Shown here: positions 1 to 7,251 of the stretch, piece by piece
Layout: the number at the start of each line of letters is the position of its first letter
Position numbering within the stretch: position 1 is the first letter of the stretch
Assembly (NCBI GenBank): GCA_945877005.1
Contig: CAMCQL010000094.1
Span: 1-7,293 of the forward strand
Length of the DNA stretch: 7,293 nt
Origin: Chryseobacterium gleum
GTDB taxonomy: Bacteria; Bacteroidota; Bacteroidia; Flavobacteriales_D; Crocinitomicaceae
Direction: 5' to 3'
The notes under the pieces: model-generated
What the model was told of the DNA's origin: nothing
Databases searched by the model: none
The model's input: the letters and a program-made list of their open reading frames with translations, nothing else
Made by a program: the position numbers and the translations under genes

Positions 1-1
1 T

Positions 2-3000
2 GTGATTTTTGTTTTTGGTACCATCTTAACTTGGTTTATCTTTACTCCCGAGAAACTTACACCAATAGTTCGAAAACAACTTCCAAATTTTATTACATGT
101 GATGCAACTATAGGTGAAGTTGAACTTACATTTTTCAGTACTTTCCCAAATTTTGGAATTAAAATTAATGAAGTTGAATTAACAAACCCTACTAAAAATG
201 CTCAAAGTAATACCTTACTTAAGGCAAAAGAAATGGTGGGTGTAATTAATTTAATGTCATATTTAGGCAAAAATGAACTTGTAATCGATGAAGTACATTT
301 GTATGACGGACACCTCAATGCATTTGTGGATGCCAATGGTTTAACAAACTTTGATGTTCTTGTTCCAGACACAACAGAAACTCCACCCAGCGAATTCGAT
401 ATAGAATTGGTCGATTTGAAAAAAATCAATTTAGAAAATATCAATGTTAGCTATTTAGATCATTCACAAAAAATAGATGCCTCATTGAAAGGTTTGTATG
501 CGTCTATTTCTGGAAATTTAAAAAAAGACCTCTTGGAAAGTGAGCTCGAAATTGAAAAAAGTTCTGTTTCCTGTTCCTATGAAAATATTGTTTACGCGAA
601 AAATTTAGCAATTACTACTAAAATCCCTTCATTATTTCATTTAAAAAAACAAGAATTAACACTCCAAAACGCATCACTCTCCGTTGATAATTTTACACTA
701 ACTATTTCAGGTAAAGTAATTAATGATACACTTAAAAAACGTATTCAAACCGATTTAAATTATAGTGCATCTGAGTGGGAACTTAAAGAATTAATTCCAC
801 TGATTCCATCCAATTATGCTTCATCTCTAAAAGGAATTCAATTGGGAGGGAAATTTAGTTCATTCGGAACCATTAAAGGAAATTATTCTGAAAATGAAAT
901 GCCTATGATGGATGTCACTGTTGCGCTCCAAAATGGATCATTTTCGCATACTGCAATCCCTCTTCCTATAAAATCAATTAATACTGAAGTACGTGTTCAA
1001 ACAGATCTTAAAAACGATAAAACCTCTTTTGTTGAAATCAAAAATTGTGAAATTGAAACAGAAAATTCAACACTATCTACTACTGGTAAACTGACACATT
1101 TATTTTCAGATATTTACTGTGACATTCACGCTCAATCAAAACTCAATTTATTGGATTTTAATTCATTTATTCCAAAAAATCTTCAAACTAAAGTGAGTGG
1201 TGAATTGAATGCCTCCTTAAACACAAAATTCACTCAATTGCAACTCGATCGATTCCTTAAAAAATTAAATCAGGAAAAATATTCGGATACCATTTCGAAT
1301 GATTTAGCATCACTTGACCTAAAAATATCGTTAGATAAAGGTATTCTTACTAGTAGAGATCTACCCTTCCCGCTTCAAAAAATAAAGGGAACAGTATCAA
1401 TAAACTCAGACTTAAAAACTGAAAAAGGGACAGAAGTTATTGTTCATCAATTATCTGCAGCAACACCTCATTCTGAATTTTCAACAAAAGGGAAATTAAA
1501 TGATTTATTTTCGAAGATGACGTGTGAATTAACAACAAAAACAAATGTACTATTAGATGAGTTTAAATCTATGATTCCAAAAGATTTAAAACTTAAAATG
1601 GCAGGTAAAGTTGCAGGTGAGATTTCTTCTAAATTCACATTGAAGCAATTAGAAAAAATGTTGCTCGAAAAAATGAAATTCAAAGGAGATTTGACTTTCT
1701 CAAATCTTAACGTGAACTACGATGGAATGGACATTAAAACTTCAAATTCAGTGGTAGAATTTTCATTGCCAAATCCAAATAAATCAGCAAAAAATCAATC
1801 CTTTATTTCAGCCAAAATTAGAAGTAAACAACTTGAAACCTATCAAAAAAACACGATTAATGCATTGCTTAAAAATGCAGTTTTAACAATTGAAGCATCT
1901 GATTTAAGAAATACCACAGAATTACCAACTGTCTCAGGATCTTTTTACCTTGATACTTTGTCTGCGACAACACCCGATGCCTCAATAGCCATCAAACAAC
2001 CCAATGGTCAATTCACCTTGCTACCTTCAGCTTCAAACAAATTAGCGCCTGAAATCAGAATTGCATATACAAGCGGCAAATTAAAAACAAAAGCAGAAGG
2101 TACACTTGCAAAAATGGAAAAAGTGCAACTCAATGCGACCATTATTAACGACCCAAAACAAAAAGATGTTTTCTTGCAATGGATGGCAAAAGGGTTCTTA
2201 GATCTTGAAAACGGAAAGATTGATCTTGCAGACATGAAATACCCATTTGAAATACCTGCAATAAAACTAAATTTTACCCCGGAAACGTTCCAAATAAAAG
2301 AAAGTAGCTTGAAAATAGATAATTCTGATTTTAGTTTGACAGGTTCATTGAACAATGTGCTCTCCTTCTTTCGAAAAGACTCACTTTTAAGAGGAGATTT
2401 TAAATTTATTAGCTCAAGAACAGATATCAATCAATTAATGAATTTAACAAACGGTTTAGGCACCGAAAACGCAAACAAAAATACAACTACTAACACTTCA
2501 TCATCAGGACCATACATGGTGCCAAAAGGAATTGATATTCAATTACACACTGCAATTACAAAAGCGAATTTAGGGAAAGATACGATTAAGAAAATCAGTG
2601 GAGATGTTCGTGTCAAAGATGGAATTTTAGTACTTGATGATTTAATTTTCACAACCCCAGCAGCTAAAATGCAATTGACTGCGATGTATAAAACACCGCG
2701 AAAAAATCATCTTTATTTAGGAATGGATTACCACATGTTGAATATCGAAATTGACGAATTATTAAAAATGATTCCAGATATAGATTCTATCATGCCGATG
2801 TTGAGATCTTTTGATGGTAAGGGTGAATTCCATATTGCTGCAGAAACCTACTTAGATTCGACCTATGCGCCTAAAAAATCTACCATTCGCGCTGCCTCTT
2901 CAATCAGCGGGCAAGATTTAGTTCTGTTGGATGGTTCTACGTTTAGTGAAATTTCTAAAAAACTACGTTTTAACAAAAGAACAAAAAATAAAATAGACAG

Positions 3001-3325
3001 TCTTTCGGCTGAATTCACTGTGTTCAAGCAAGAAATAGATGTTTATCCTTTCCTCATCGTAATGGATAAATATAGAGCAGTGGTAGAAGGAAGACACAAT
3101 TTTGATCTAAGCTTTGATTATCACATTTCATTGGTAGATAGTCCGCTTCCAGTGAAGTTAGGATTAGATATTGCAGGTACCCTTGAGAAGATGAAATACA
3201 AATTGGTGAAATGTAAATATGCTGACATGTACCGACCAGCATCACGAAAAACAGTTCAGAGCAAACAGTTAGAATTACGAAAAGTAATTCGCGACGCCCT
3301 AGTGAAAAAAGTAAAAGAAGAATAA
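2..3325 (+). CDS. AsmA-like inner-membrane-anchored envelope protein, 5'-truncated by the window edge
   Basis: At least 1107 residues, ending in TAA at 3323-3325. The GTG at position 2 is probably not the true start: the frame opens inside a membrane anchor (about residues 1-16, ending FIFTP), so a short N-terminal piece lies left of the window. Next comes an AsmA-type N-terminal domain with the signature FFSTFPNFGI (44-53). A long, beta-rich, repetitive middle follows, then an Asn/Thr/Ser-rich linker (about 818-836) and a C-terminal block (about 971-1080) typical of Bacteroidota AsmA-like proteins, including YPFLIVMDKY, DSPLPVKLG (1046-1054 approx.) and CKYADMY. Residues about 307-441 and 442-576 are a tandem internal duplication with a fixed 135-residue offset. 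AsmA/TamB-type proteins are thought to form long lipid-conducting beta grooves between the inner and outer membranes; that role is inferred here. There is no visible operon partner on this strand; the next genes converge on it. Confidence 0.85.
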   Translation: MIFVFGTILTWFIFTPEKLTPIVRKQLPNFITCDATIGEVELTFFSTFPNFGIKINEVELTNPTKNAQSNTLLKAKEMVGVINLMSYLGKNELVIDEVHLYDGHLNAFVDANGLTNFDVLVPDTTETPPSEFDIELVDLKKINLENINVSYLDHSQKIDASLKGLYASISGNLKKDLLESELEIEKSSVSCSYENIVYAKNLAITTKIPSLFHLKKQELTLQNASLSVDNFTLTISGKVINDTLKKRIQTDLNYSASEWELKELIPLIPSNYASSLKGIQLGGKFSSFGTIKGNYSENEMPMMDVTVALQNGSFSHTAIPLPIKSINTEVRVQTDLKNDKTSFVEIKNCEIETENSTLSTTGKLTHLFSDIYCDIHAQSKLNLLDFNSFIPKNLQTKVSGELNASLNTKFTQLQLDRFLKKLNQEKYSDTISNDLASLDLKISLDKGILTSRDLPFPLQKIKGTVSINSDLKTEKGTEVIVHQLSAATPHSEFSTKGKLNDLFSKMTCELTTKTNVLLDEFKSMIPKDLKLKMAGKVAGEISSKFTLKQLEKMLLEKMKFKGDLTFSNLNVNYDGMDIKTSNSVVEFSLPNPNKSAKNQSFISAKIRSKQLETYQKNTINALLKNAVLTIEASDLRNTTELPTVSGSFYLDTLSATTPDASIAIKQPNGQFTLLPSASNKLAPEIRIAYTSGKLKTKAEGTLAKMEKVQLNATIINDPKQKDVFLQWMAKGFLDLENGKIDLADMKYPFEIPAIKLNFTPETFQIKESSLKIDNSDFSLTGSLNNVLSFFRKDSLLRGDFKFISSRTDINQLMNLTNGLGTENANKNTTTNTSSSGPYMVPKGIDIQLHTAITKANLGKDTIKKISGDVRVKDGILVLDDLIFTTPAAKMQLTAMYKTPRKNHLYLGMDYHMLNIEIDELLKMIPDIDSIMPMLRSFDGKGEFHIAAETYLDSTYAPKKSTIRAASSISGQDLVLLDGSTFSEISKKLRFNKRTKNKIDSLSAEFTVFKQEIDVYPFLIVMDKYRAVVEGRHNFDLSFDYHISLVDSPLPVKLGLDIAGTLEKMKYKLVKCKYADMYRPASRKTVQSKQLELRKVIRDALVKKVKEE

Positions 3326-3344
3326 GGAACTTCAATTATATCCC

Positions 3345-3363
3345 AACTATGGTAGTTATATTT
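3345..3363. terminator. weak candidate stem-loop in the convergent gap
   Basis: The 47-bp gap between the two converging genes contains AACTA-TGG-TAGTT (3345-3357), a 5-bp stem with a 3-nt loop, followed on the + strand by ATATTT. It sits where a shared terminator would be expected, but the stem is short and AT-rich and there is no proper T-run on either strand. Treat it as a positional candidate only. Confidence 0.22.
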
Positions 3364-3372
3364 CAATGATGG

Positions 3373-4017
3373 TTATAAGAAATGTACAACCAAATACATT
3401 ACAAAAGCACCAAGTGAATAACCTGAAAAAGATTCAGTAAGCGAATGTTTTTCTAAATAAACTCTTGCTGACATAATCACACCTCCGATGATAGCGGCAC
3501 CTATGATAATTGAAAAATAAAATTCACTTTGGTACTGAAAATAAGCAACTAAAAATCCAAAAAACATTCCTGCACCCAAAGCATGTAAGCTGATTTTAGA
3601 AAACGTGGTAATCACACCGGTAATTAAAATTGCTACCAAACCTCCGATCGGCATCAGATATATTGGAGGTGGAAGTAACCCTTGCGGCGCTTTTACAATT
3701 AAAAACCAAGACAAAGCAGCACAATAGATGGCTGTAATTATAATTGGAATTCTTCGTTCATTTTTATCATCAATTTCAAAGTTGGAAATCACTCTGCTTT
3801 TTTTAAGTAGCACTAAAGACAATGCTGGAGCTAAAAAAGAGAACAAAAAATACAAACTAAACACTGCAATCTTTAAATTGGAATTCATCCAATAAATTGT
3901 TTTCTGTTGATAGAACCCCTGCTCTAATGAAGGGATGTACATTGTGATTAAAAGTGCATATAAAGGCATAAACAAGGGTAAAAAAACCCAAGAAATAAGT
4001 TTCGCTGTAAACTTCAT
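3373..4017 (-). CDS. polytopic membrane protein, degenerate PAP2-phosphatase-like
   Basis: 214 residues, ATG at 4015-4017 and TAA at 3373-3375. Hydrophobic segments near 7-28, 48-70, 90-110, 118-137, 143-160, 166-182 and 198-213 suggest six or seven membrane passes. Three spots resemble the PAP2 (acid phosphatase/lipid phosphatase) motifs: KNERRIP (85-91) for motif 1 KxxxxxxRP, SKISLH (140-145) where motif 2 PSGH is expected, and SARVYLEKHSLTE (183-195) for motif 3 SRxxxxxHxxxD. Arg185 and His191 keep the R-x5-H spacing and Glu195 replaces Asp; the SGH core and the adjacent Ser-Arg are not intact. It may be a divergent lipid-phosphate phosphatase or a non-catalytic relative. It starts 15 bp after the rpoN stop on the same strand, so co-transcription is likely. 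No Shine-Dalgarno sequence is visible before the ATG, as is usual in Bacteroidota. The gene call is firm; the family assignment is moderate. Confidence 0.7.
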   Translation of the reverse strand: MKFTAKLISWVFLPLFMPLYALLITMYIPSLEQGFYQQKTIYWMNSNLKIAVFSLYFLFSFLAPALSLVLLKKSRVISNFEIDDKNERRIPIIITAIYCAALSWFLIVKAPQGLLPPPIYLMPIGGLVAILITGVITTFSKISLHALGAGMFFGFLVAYFQYQSEFYFSIIIGAAIIGGVIMSARVYLEKHSLTESFSGYSLGAFVMYLVVHFL

Positions 4018-4032
4018 TCGACTGACTTTAGA

Positions 4033-5478
4033 TTATAATTCTTTGCGTAAACGAGCCACCGGGACATTTAATTGTTCTCTGTACTTTGCTATCGTTCTTC
4101 GAGCAATCCCGTACCCTTTTTCTTTTAATACAACAACCAATTGGTCATCCGTTAATGGGTTTCGTTTGTCTTCGGCCTCAATTGCATCTAACAAGATCTT
4201 TTTCACCTCACGTGTTGAAACTTCTTCACCATTTTCTTTTGCCAAAGATTCTGAAAAAAAATACTTTAAGGGAAAAACTCCATAATTGGTTTGAACATAT
4301 TTACTATTGGCAACACGAGATACCGTAGAAATATCTAGCCCCACTAGTTCTGCAATATCTTTTAAGATCATTGGTCTTAAATTGGTTTCATCTCCCGTTA
4401 AAAAATACTTACGCTGATAGTTCATAATTGCATTCATTGTCAATAACAACGTTTGTTGTCGTTGTTTTATTGCATCAATGAACCATTTTGCATTGTCTAA
4501 TTTTTGCTTGACAAAAGTAAGTGCTTCTTTGTCTGTTTTAGAAACTTTACTGCCTTCAGCATAGGAACGCATCATATTTTCGTATTCACGACTCACTTTT
4601 AAATCTGGTGCATTTCTTCCATTTATTGATAACTCCAACTGACCTTCTAATTCGTAAACAGTAAAATCAGGGGTAACCTGTTGGAGCGGCTTAGTAGATT
4701 CTTTCATTGAACCCCCTGGTTTCGGATTCAATTTTAGTATCACATCGATAGCATCTTTTAAATCTGCTTCTTCAATTTCTAATTTTTCACTGATCTTGAA
4801 ATAATGTTTTTTAATGAACTCTTCGAAGTGATTTTGAACTATCTTTTTGGCTGTATAACGAGTGATGTCCCCATCATGAACTCTGTTAAGTTGAAGAAGT
4901 AAACATTCTCTTAAATCTCTCGCTCCTACACCCGGAGGATCTAATTCTTGAACCAATTTTAATATTGCTTCTACTTCTTGTTCTGTAACGTAGATATTAG
5001 ATGCAAACGCCAAATCATCGACCAACGCATAAATCGTTCGACTCAAATAACCAGATTCATCAAGATTACCGATAATTACATCTGCAATACTGAATTGAGT
5101 ATTATCTAAATCAAGTAGGTGTAATTGTTCTAATAATTTATCTTGAAATGATTGTTCCCCAGACAAAGGTATTCCTCGCTCTTCGTCGTCTTTCGAATAA
5201 TTATTAACTTGCGTTTTATAGTCCGGAGATTCATCGTCCATGTACTCTGACAAATCAAATTCAATCACATTTTCATCTTCATTGTAGTCCTCCTCTTGTG
5301 CTTCGTACTCCTCCTCTTCAAATTCAATTCCTTCTTCTAAAGCGGGGTTTTCTTCTATTTCTTGTTTGATTCGTTGGTCTAATTCCATGGTAGGCACTTG
5401 TAATAGCTTCATCAACTGAATCTGTTGAGGAGACAATCGTTGTTCTAAACGCTGCGCTAATTGTTGTTTCAGTGCCAT
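4033..5478 (-). CDS. rpoN: RNA polymerase sigma-54 factor
   Basis: 481 residues, close to the usual length (E. coli 477). Sigma-54 binds core RNA polymerase and -24/-12 promoters (GG/GC elements) and needs an enhancer-binding AAA+ ATPase for promoter opening. Region I (1-50) is Gln/Leu-rich (LSPQQIQLMKLLQVPTMEL) and ends ENPALEEG, followed by a strongly acidic region II (about 51-100). The core-binding region carries IIGNLDESGYL (135-145), LDPPGVGARDL (179-189) and LNPKPG. A helix-turn-helix lies near 374-397 (LVGLDISTVSRVANSKYVQ), followed by GVFPLKYFF. The RpoN box reads ARRTIAKYRE (459-468; bases 4075-4104), matching the canonical ARRTVAKYRE in all but one conservative position, so the -24-recognition element is intact. 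The ATG at 5476-5478 gives the expected MALKQQLAQRLEQ N-terminus. No Shine-Dalgarno or convincing Bacteroidota -33/-7 promoter was found upstream. The PAP2-like gene follows after 15 bp. The array begins about 300 bp upstream. Confidence 0.98.
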   Translation of the reverse strand: MALKQQLAQRLEQRLSPQQIQLMKLLQVPTMELDQRIKQEIEENPALEEGIEFEEEEYEAQEEDYNEDENVIEFDLSEYMDDESPDYKTQVNNYSKDDEERGIPLSGEQSFQDKLLEQLHLLDLDNTQFSIADVIIGNLDESGYLSRTIYALVDDLAFASNIYVTEQEVEAILKLVQELDPPGVGARDLRECLLLQLNRVHDGDITRYTAKKIVQNHFEEFIKKHYFKISEKLEIEEADLKDAIDVILKLNPKPGGSMKESTKPLQQVTPDFTVYELEGQLELSINGRNAPDLKVSREYENMMRSYAEGSKVSKTDKEALTFVKQKLDNAKWFIDAIKQRQQTLLLTMNAIMNYQRKYFLTGDETNLRPMILKDIAELVGLDISTVSRVANSKYVQTNYGVFPLKYFFSESLAKENGEEVSTREVKKILLDAIEAEDKRNPLTDDQLVVVLKEKGYGIARRTIAKYREQLNVPVARLRKEL

Positions 5479-5777
5479 GATATTAGTTTTAGATAAATTT
5501 ACAAAAAAACAATGGCTAAACTACTAGTGAAATAGTTTTATCATATTTTAACGATTTAAAGAATGATGGAAATTATACAACTAGTGAAGTGATGTATTCT
5601 GTATTCAATTAACGCCAAATAATTCCAAATAGTGTCGTTTTATTGATTTTGCTTCAAAATGGTAGGCCTGGTACTTTAGCCATACTTAAACCATACATGA
5701 AGTATGCAGTTGCTATGGAGTCAAGAAAAATTTTAATTTATCAAATGAGATTAAATCTAATTAATAAATCTCTTGTT
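5479..5777. other. gene-free leader region between rpoN and the repeat array
   Basis: About 300 bp with no credible ORF. It must hold the rpoN promoter unless transcription enters from the array. On the minus strand an AT-rich run precedes the rpoN ATG (TAAATTTAT about 30 bp upstream), but I cannot pair it with a TTTG-type -33 element at the right distance. Two short patterns are present: the 9-bp direct repeat ACTAGTGAA at 5523-5531 and 5580-5588, 57 bp apart, and the inverted repeat CATACTT / AAGTATG at 5681-5687 and 5700-5706 with a 12-nt loop. Either could be chance in AT-rich DNA. Confidence 0.6.
5681..5706. repeat. isolated 7-bp inverted repeat upstream of rpoN
   Basis: CATACTT (5681-5687) and AAGTATG (5700-5706) form a perfect 7-bp stem over a 12-nt loop. 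It is not part of the array's repeat family and has no T-run. It could be a transcription end, an operator or chance. Confidence 0.3.
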
Positions 5778-5864
5778 GAAAATTAACTTTTTGTTTATTT
5801 GCTTGATCAAAAGAAGTAAAATCAAAGGCTGAGAAAGTTATATATTAGGAGTTATGATTTATGG
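5778..5864. repeat. array unit A, degenerate left-end short unit
   Basis: GAAAATTAACTTTTTG resembles the lead, but most of the lead is missing before a decayed palindrome (TTATTTGCTTGATCAAAAGAA, about 5795-5815) whose left arm has lost its match. It continues with ATCAAAGGCTGAGAAAGTTA and the GTTATGATTTA-type spacer of the short units. It looks like an old, internally deleted copy marking the left edge of the array. Confidence 0.7.
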
Positions 5865-6158
5865 ATGAAATTAATTTTTGTGGATTTTAAGAAGATTTTC
5901 ACTGAAATGGGATCTTTGTTCTTTTGCTTGATCAAAAGAACCAAAAATCAAGGCTTCGGGATGGTTGTTAAAGCGCAGCATTCGGATTTCTTAAAGATTA
6001 TCGCTTCGAGGCGCTTTATTTTGTTCGCTCCTGAAAGGCTGATTTTGTCGATGATCTTCTGCGAAGCTACCGTCAAAAGTCTAGCATTTCAGTTCGTTCA
6101 CAAAACCCAACAATCCCAAGGCCAGAGGTGATTCTGAATTGTGATTTATGTTTTATGA
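5865..6158. repeat. array unit B, long unit lacking the fold-back module
   Basis: The lead starts at 5867 and the palindrome is at 5918-5941. The hairpin segment has arms TAAAGCGC (5969-5976) and GCGCTTTA (6011-6018). The TTTTGTCG...CGTCAAAA pair is partly broken by substitutions compared with units C and F. AGTCTAG occurs once (6078-6084) and is followed almost directly by the tail (6093-6141). This is the empty-site version of the locus that carries a 125-bp module in units C and F. Confidence 0.85.
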
Positions 6159-6571
6159 ATGAAATTAATTTTCGTGCTTTTTGAGAGGTTTTCATTTGAA
6201 ATGGAATCTTTGTTCTTTTGCTTGATCAAAAGAACGAAAAATCAAGGCTTCGGGATGGTTGTTAAAGCGCAGAATTAGGAATTATTAAAGATTATCGCTC
6301 CGAGCGCTTTATTTTGTTCGCTCCTGAAATGCTGATTTTGTCGGTGATCTTTTACAAAGCTTCCGACAAAAGTCTAGCTTTAGTCTGTTTCAAAACTACT
6401 CACTCATCGTTGAATCAAAAATTTAATATCCTCATTTACATTGGTAAACTGCGGTATTAAATTTTTAATTCGCCTCGATTTAATAGTCTTGAAACAGTCT
6501 AGTTTTTCTGAATTCGTTCACAAAACCCAACAATCCCAAGGCCAGAAGTGATTCTGAATTGGGAGTTATGG
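6159..6571. repeat. array unit C, long unit with fold-back module
   Basis: The lead starts at 6161, the palindrome is at 6212-6235, and hairpin arms TAAAGCGC / GCGCTTTA are at 6263-6270 and 6304-6311. A second hairpin has perfect 9-bp arms TTTTGTCGG (6336-6344) and CCGACAAAA (6363-6371). The 125-bp module lies between AGTCTAG copies at 6371-6377 and 6496-6502, and the tail is at 6513-6561. The stretch after AAAGCGCAG (AATTAGGAATTATT) differs from units B and F. Confidence 0.87.
6371..6502. repeat. 125-bp fold-back module, copy 1 (MITE-like or structured-RNA candidate)
   Basis: It is bracketed by direct repeats AGTCTAG (6371-6377, 6496-6502). Nested inverted repeats run almost its whole length: outer arms GTCTGTTTCAAAACTA (6383-6398) and TAGTCTTGAAACAGTC (6484-6499), 14 of 16 complementary; middle arms GAATCAAAAATTTAATA (6412-6428) and TATTAAATTTTTAATTC (6455-6471), 16 of 17; inner arms TTTAC (6435-6439) and GTAAA (6444-6448) around ATTG. 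This is one long imperfect hairpin with two internal bulge regions. There is no ORF inside. It may be a miniature non-autonomous element mobilised in trans, a REP-type palindrome or a structured RNA; the window does not decide. Confidence 0.8.
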
Positions 6572-6696
6572 ATGAAATTAATTTTCGTGATTTTGAGATG
6601 ATTTTAACTGAAATGAAATCTTTGTTCTTTTGATTGATCAAAAGAACGAAAAATCAAGGCCGGAGAAAGTTATGATTTAGGGGTTATGATTTATAA
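6572..6696. repeat. array unit D, short unit with extended palindrome
   Basis: The lead starts at 6574 and the palindrome is at 6624-6647. The loop reads ATTGAT instead of CTTGAT; this C-to-A change makes the arms 11 bp (GTTCTTTTGAT / ATCAAAAGAAC). The hairpin segment and tail are absent. Instead there is GGCCGGAGAAA and a direct repeat of GTTATGATTTA at 6669-6679 and 6683-6693, separated by GGG. Confidence 0.83.
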
Positions 6697-6823
6697 ATGA
6701 AATTAATTTTCGTTGATTTTAAGATGGTTTTAACTGAAATGGAATATTTGTTCTTTTGCTTGATCAAAAGAACCAAAAATCAAGGCTGAGAGATGGTTAT
6801 GATTTAGGGGTTATGATTTGTAA
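6697..6823. repeat. array unit E, short unit
   Basis: The lead starts at 6699 and the palindrome is at 6750-6773 with the standard CTTGAT loop. The spacer after AATCAAGGC is GAGAGATGGTTATGATTTAGG, very close to that of unit D. The period is 127 bp. D and E read as a recent tandem duplication of the short form. Confidence 0.83.
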
Positions 6824-7251
6824 ATGAAGTTAATTTTCGTGCATTATAGGAGGATTTGAATTGAAATGGAATCTTTGTTCTTTTGCTTGATCAAAAGAAC
6901 CAAAAATCAAGGCTTCGGGATGGTTGTTAAAGCGCAGTATTCGGATTTCTTAAAGATTATCGCTCCGAGCGCTTTATTTTGTTCGCTCCTGAAAGGCTGA
7001 TTTTGTCGGTGATCTTTTGCAAAGCTTCCGACAAAAAAGTCTAGCTTTATCCCGTTTCAAAACTACTCACTCATCGTTGAATCAAAAATTTAATATCCTC
7101 ATTTACATTGGTAAACTGCGGTATTAAATTTTTAATTCGCCTCGATTTAATAGTCTTGAAACAGTCTAGTTTTTCTGAATTCGTTCACAAAACCCAACAA
7201 TACCAAGGCCAGAGGTGATTCTGAATTGAAATTTATAAATTATGATTTTAA
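6824..7251. repeat. array unit F, long unit with fold-back module
   Basis: The lead starts at 6826 and the palindrome is at 6877-6900. Hairpin arms TAAAGCGC / GCGCTTTA are at 6928-6935 and 6969-6976, and TTTTGTCGG / CCGACAAAA at 7001-7009 and 7028-7036. AGTCTAG copies at 7038-7044 and 7163-7169 bracket the module, and the tail is at 7180-7228. The front half (TATTCGGATTTCTTAAAG) resembles unit B, while the back half is identical to unit C for 148 bp, so the unit is a mosaic. Confidence 0.87.
7038..7169. repeat. 125-bp fold-back module, copy 2
   Basis: It has the same length and the same AGTCTAG flanks (7038-7044, 7163-7169) as copy 1. Middle arms are at 7079-7095 and 7122-7138, inner arms at 7102-7106 and 7111-7115. 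The only differences from copy 1 are in the outer left arm, where GTCT becomes TCCC just before GTTTCAAAACTA, weakening the outermost pairs. Everything from that point to the tail is identical to copy 1. Confidence 0.8.

Noticed and set aside
2..4. GTG at position 2 as the true start of the AsmA-like gene
   Set aside because: The frame is open to the window edge and begins inside the membrane anchor; the usual short cytoplasmic N-terminus is missing, so the real start is very likely upstream.
2008..2430. 140-residue minus-strand frame opposite the AsmA-like gene, and similar antisense frames at 202-444, 1468-1683 and 3054-3335
   Set aside because: They lie antisense within a convincing long gene (the last also runs a few bases into the gap), show no recognisable family and are expected by-products of AT-rich coding DNA.
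3935..4328. Plus-strand frames across the rpoN 3' end
   Set aside because: They overlap the certain rpoN C-terminus, including its RpoN box, and the PAP2-like start; their translations look like reverse reads with no family features.
5961..5978. Sigma-54 promoter in the long units (TGGTTG...GC)
   Set aside because: GG-N10-GC can be read in TGGTTGTTAAAGCGC, but the -12 side lacks TTGC, the GC belongs to a hairpin arm and no gene follows. Proximity to rpoN alone is not evidence.
5865..6131. 88-residue open frame inside array unit B
   Set aside because: It consists wholly of repeat modules. The same frame in unit C stops after 25 codons (TAG at 6276-6278) and in unit F after 44 codons (TGA at 6998-7000), and units B and F differ by a frame-shifting indel. 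There is no sign of protein-level conservation.
6866..7000. 44-codon ORF starting in the unit F lead
   Set aside because: Its first half simply translates the palindrome and the following module; the corresponding frame is closed in unit C and diverges in B. It is a by-product of the repeat.
6159..7251. Integron attC sites
   Set aside because: The hairpin module has a length in the attC range, but I see no paired GTTRRRY/RYYYAAC boxes, no cassette ORFs between copies and no integrase in the window.
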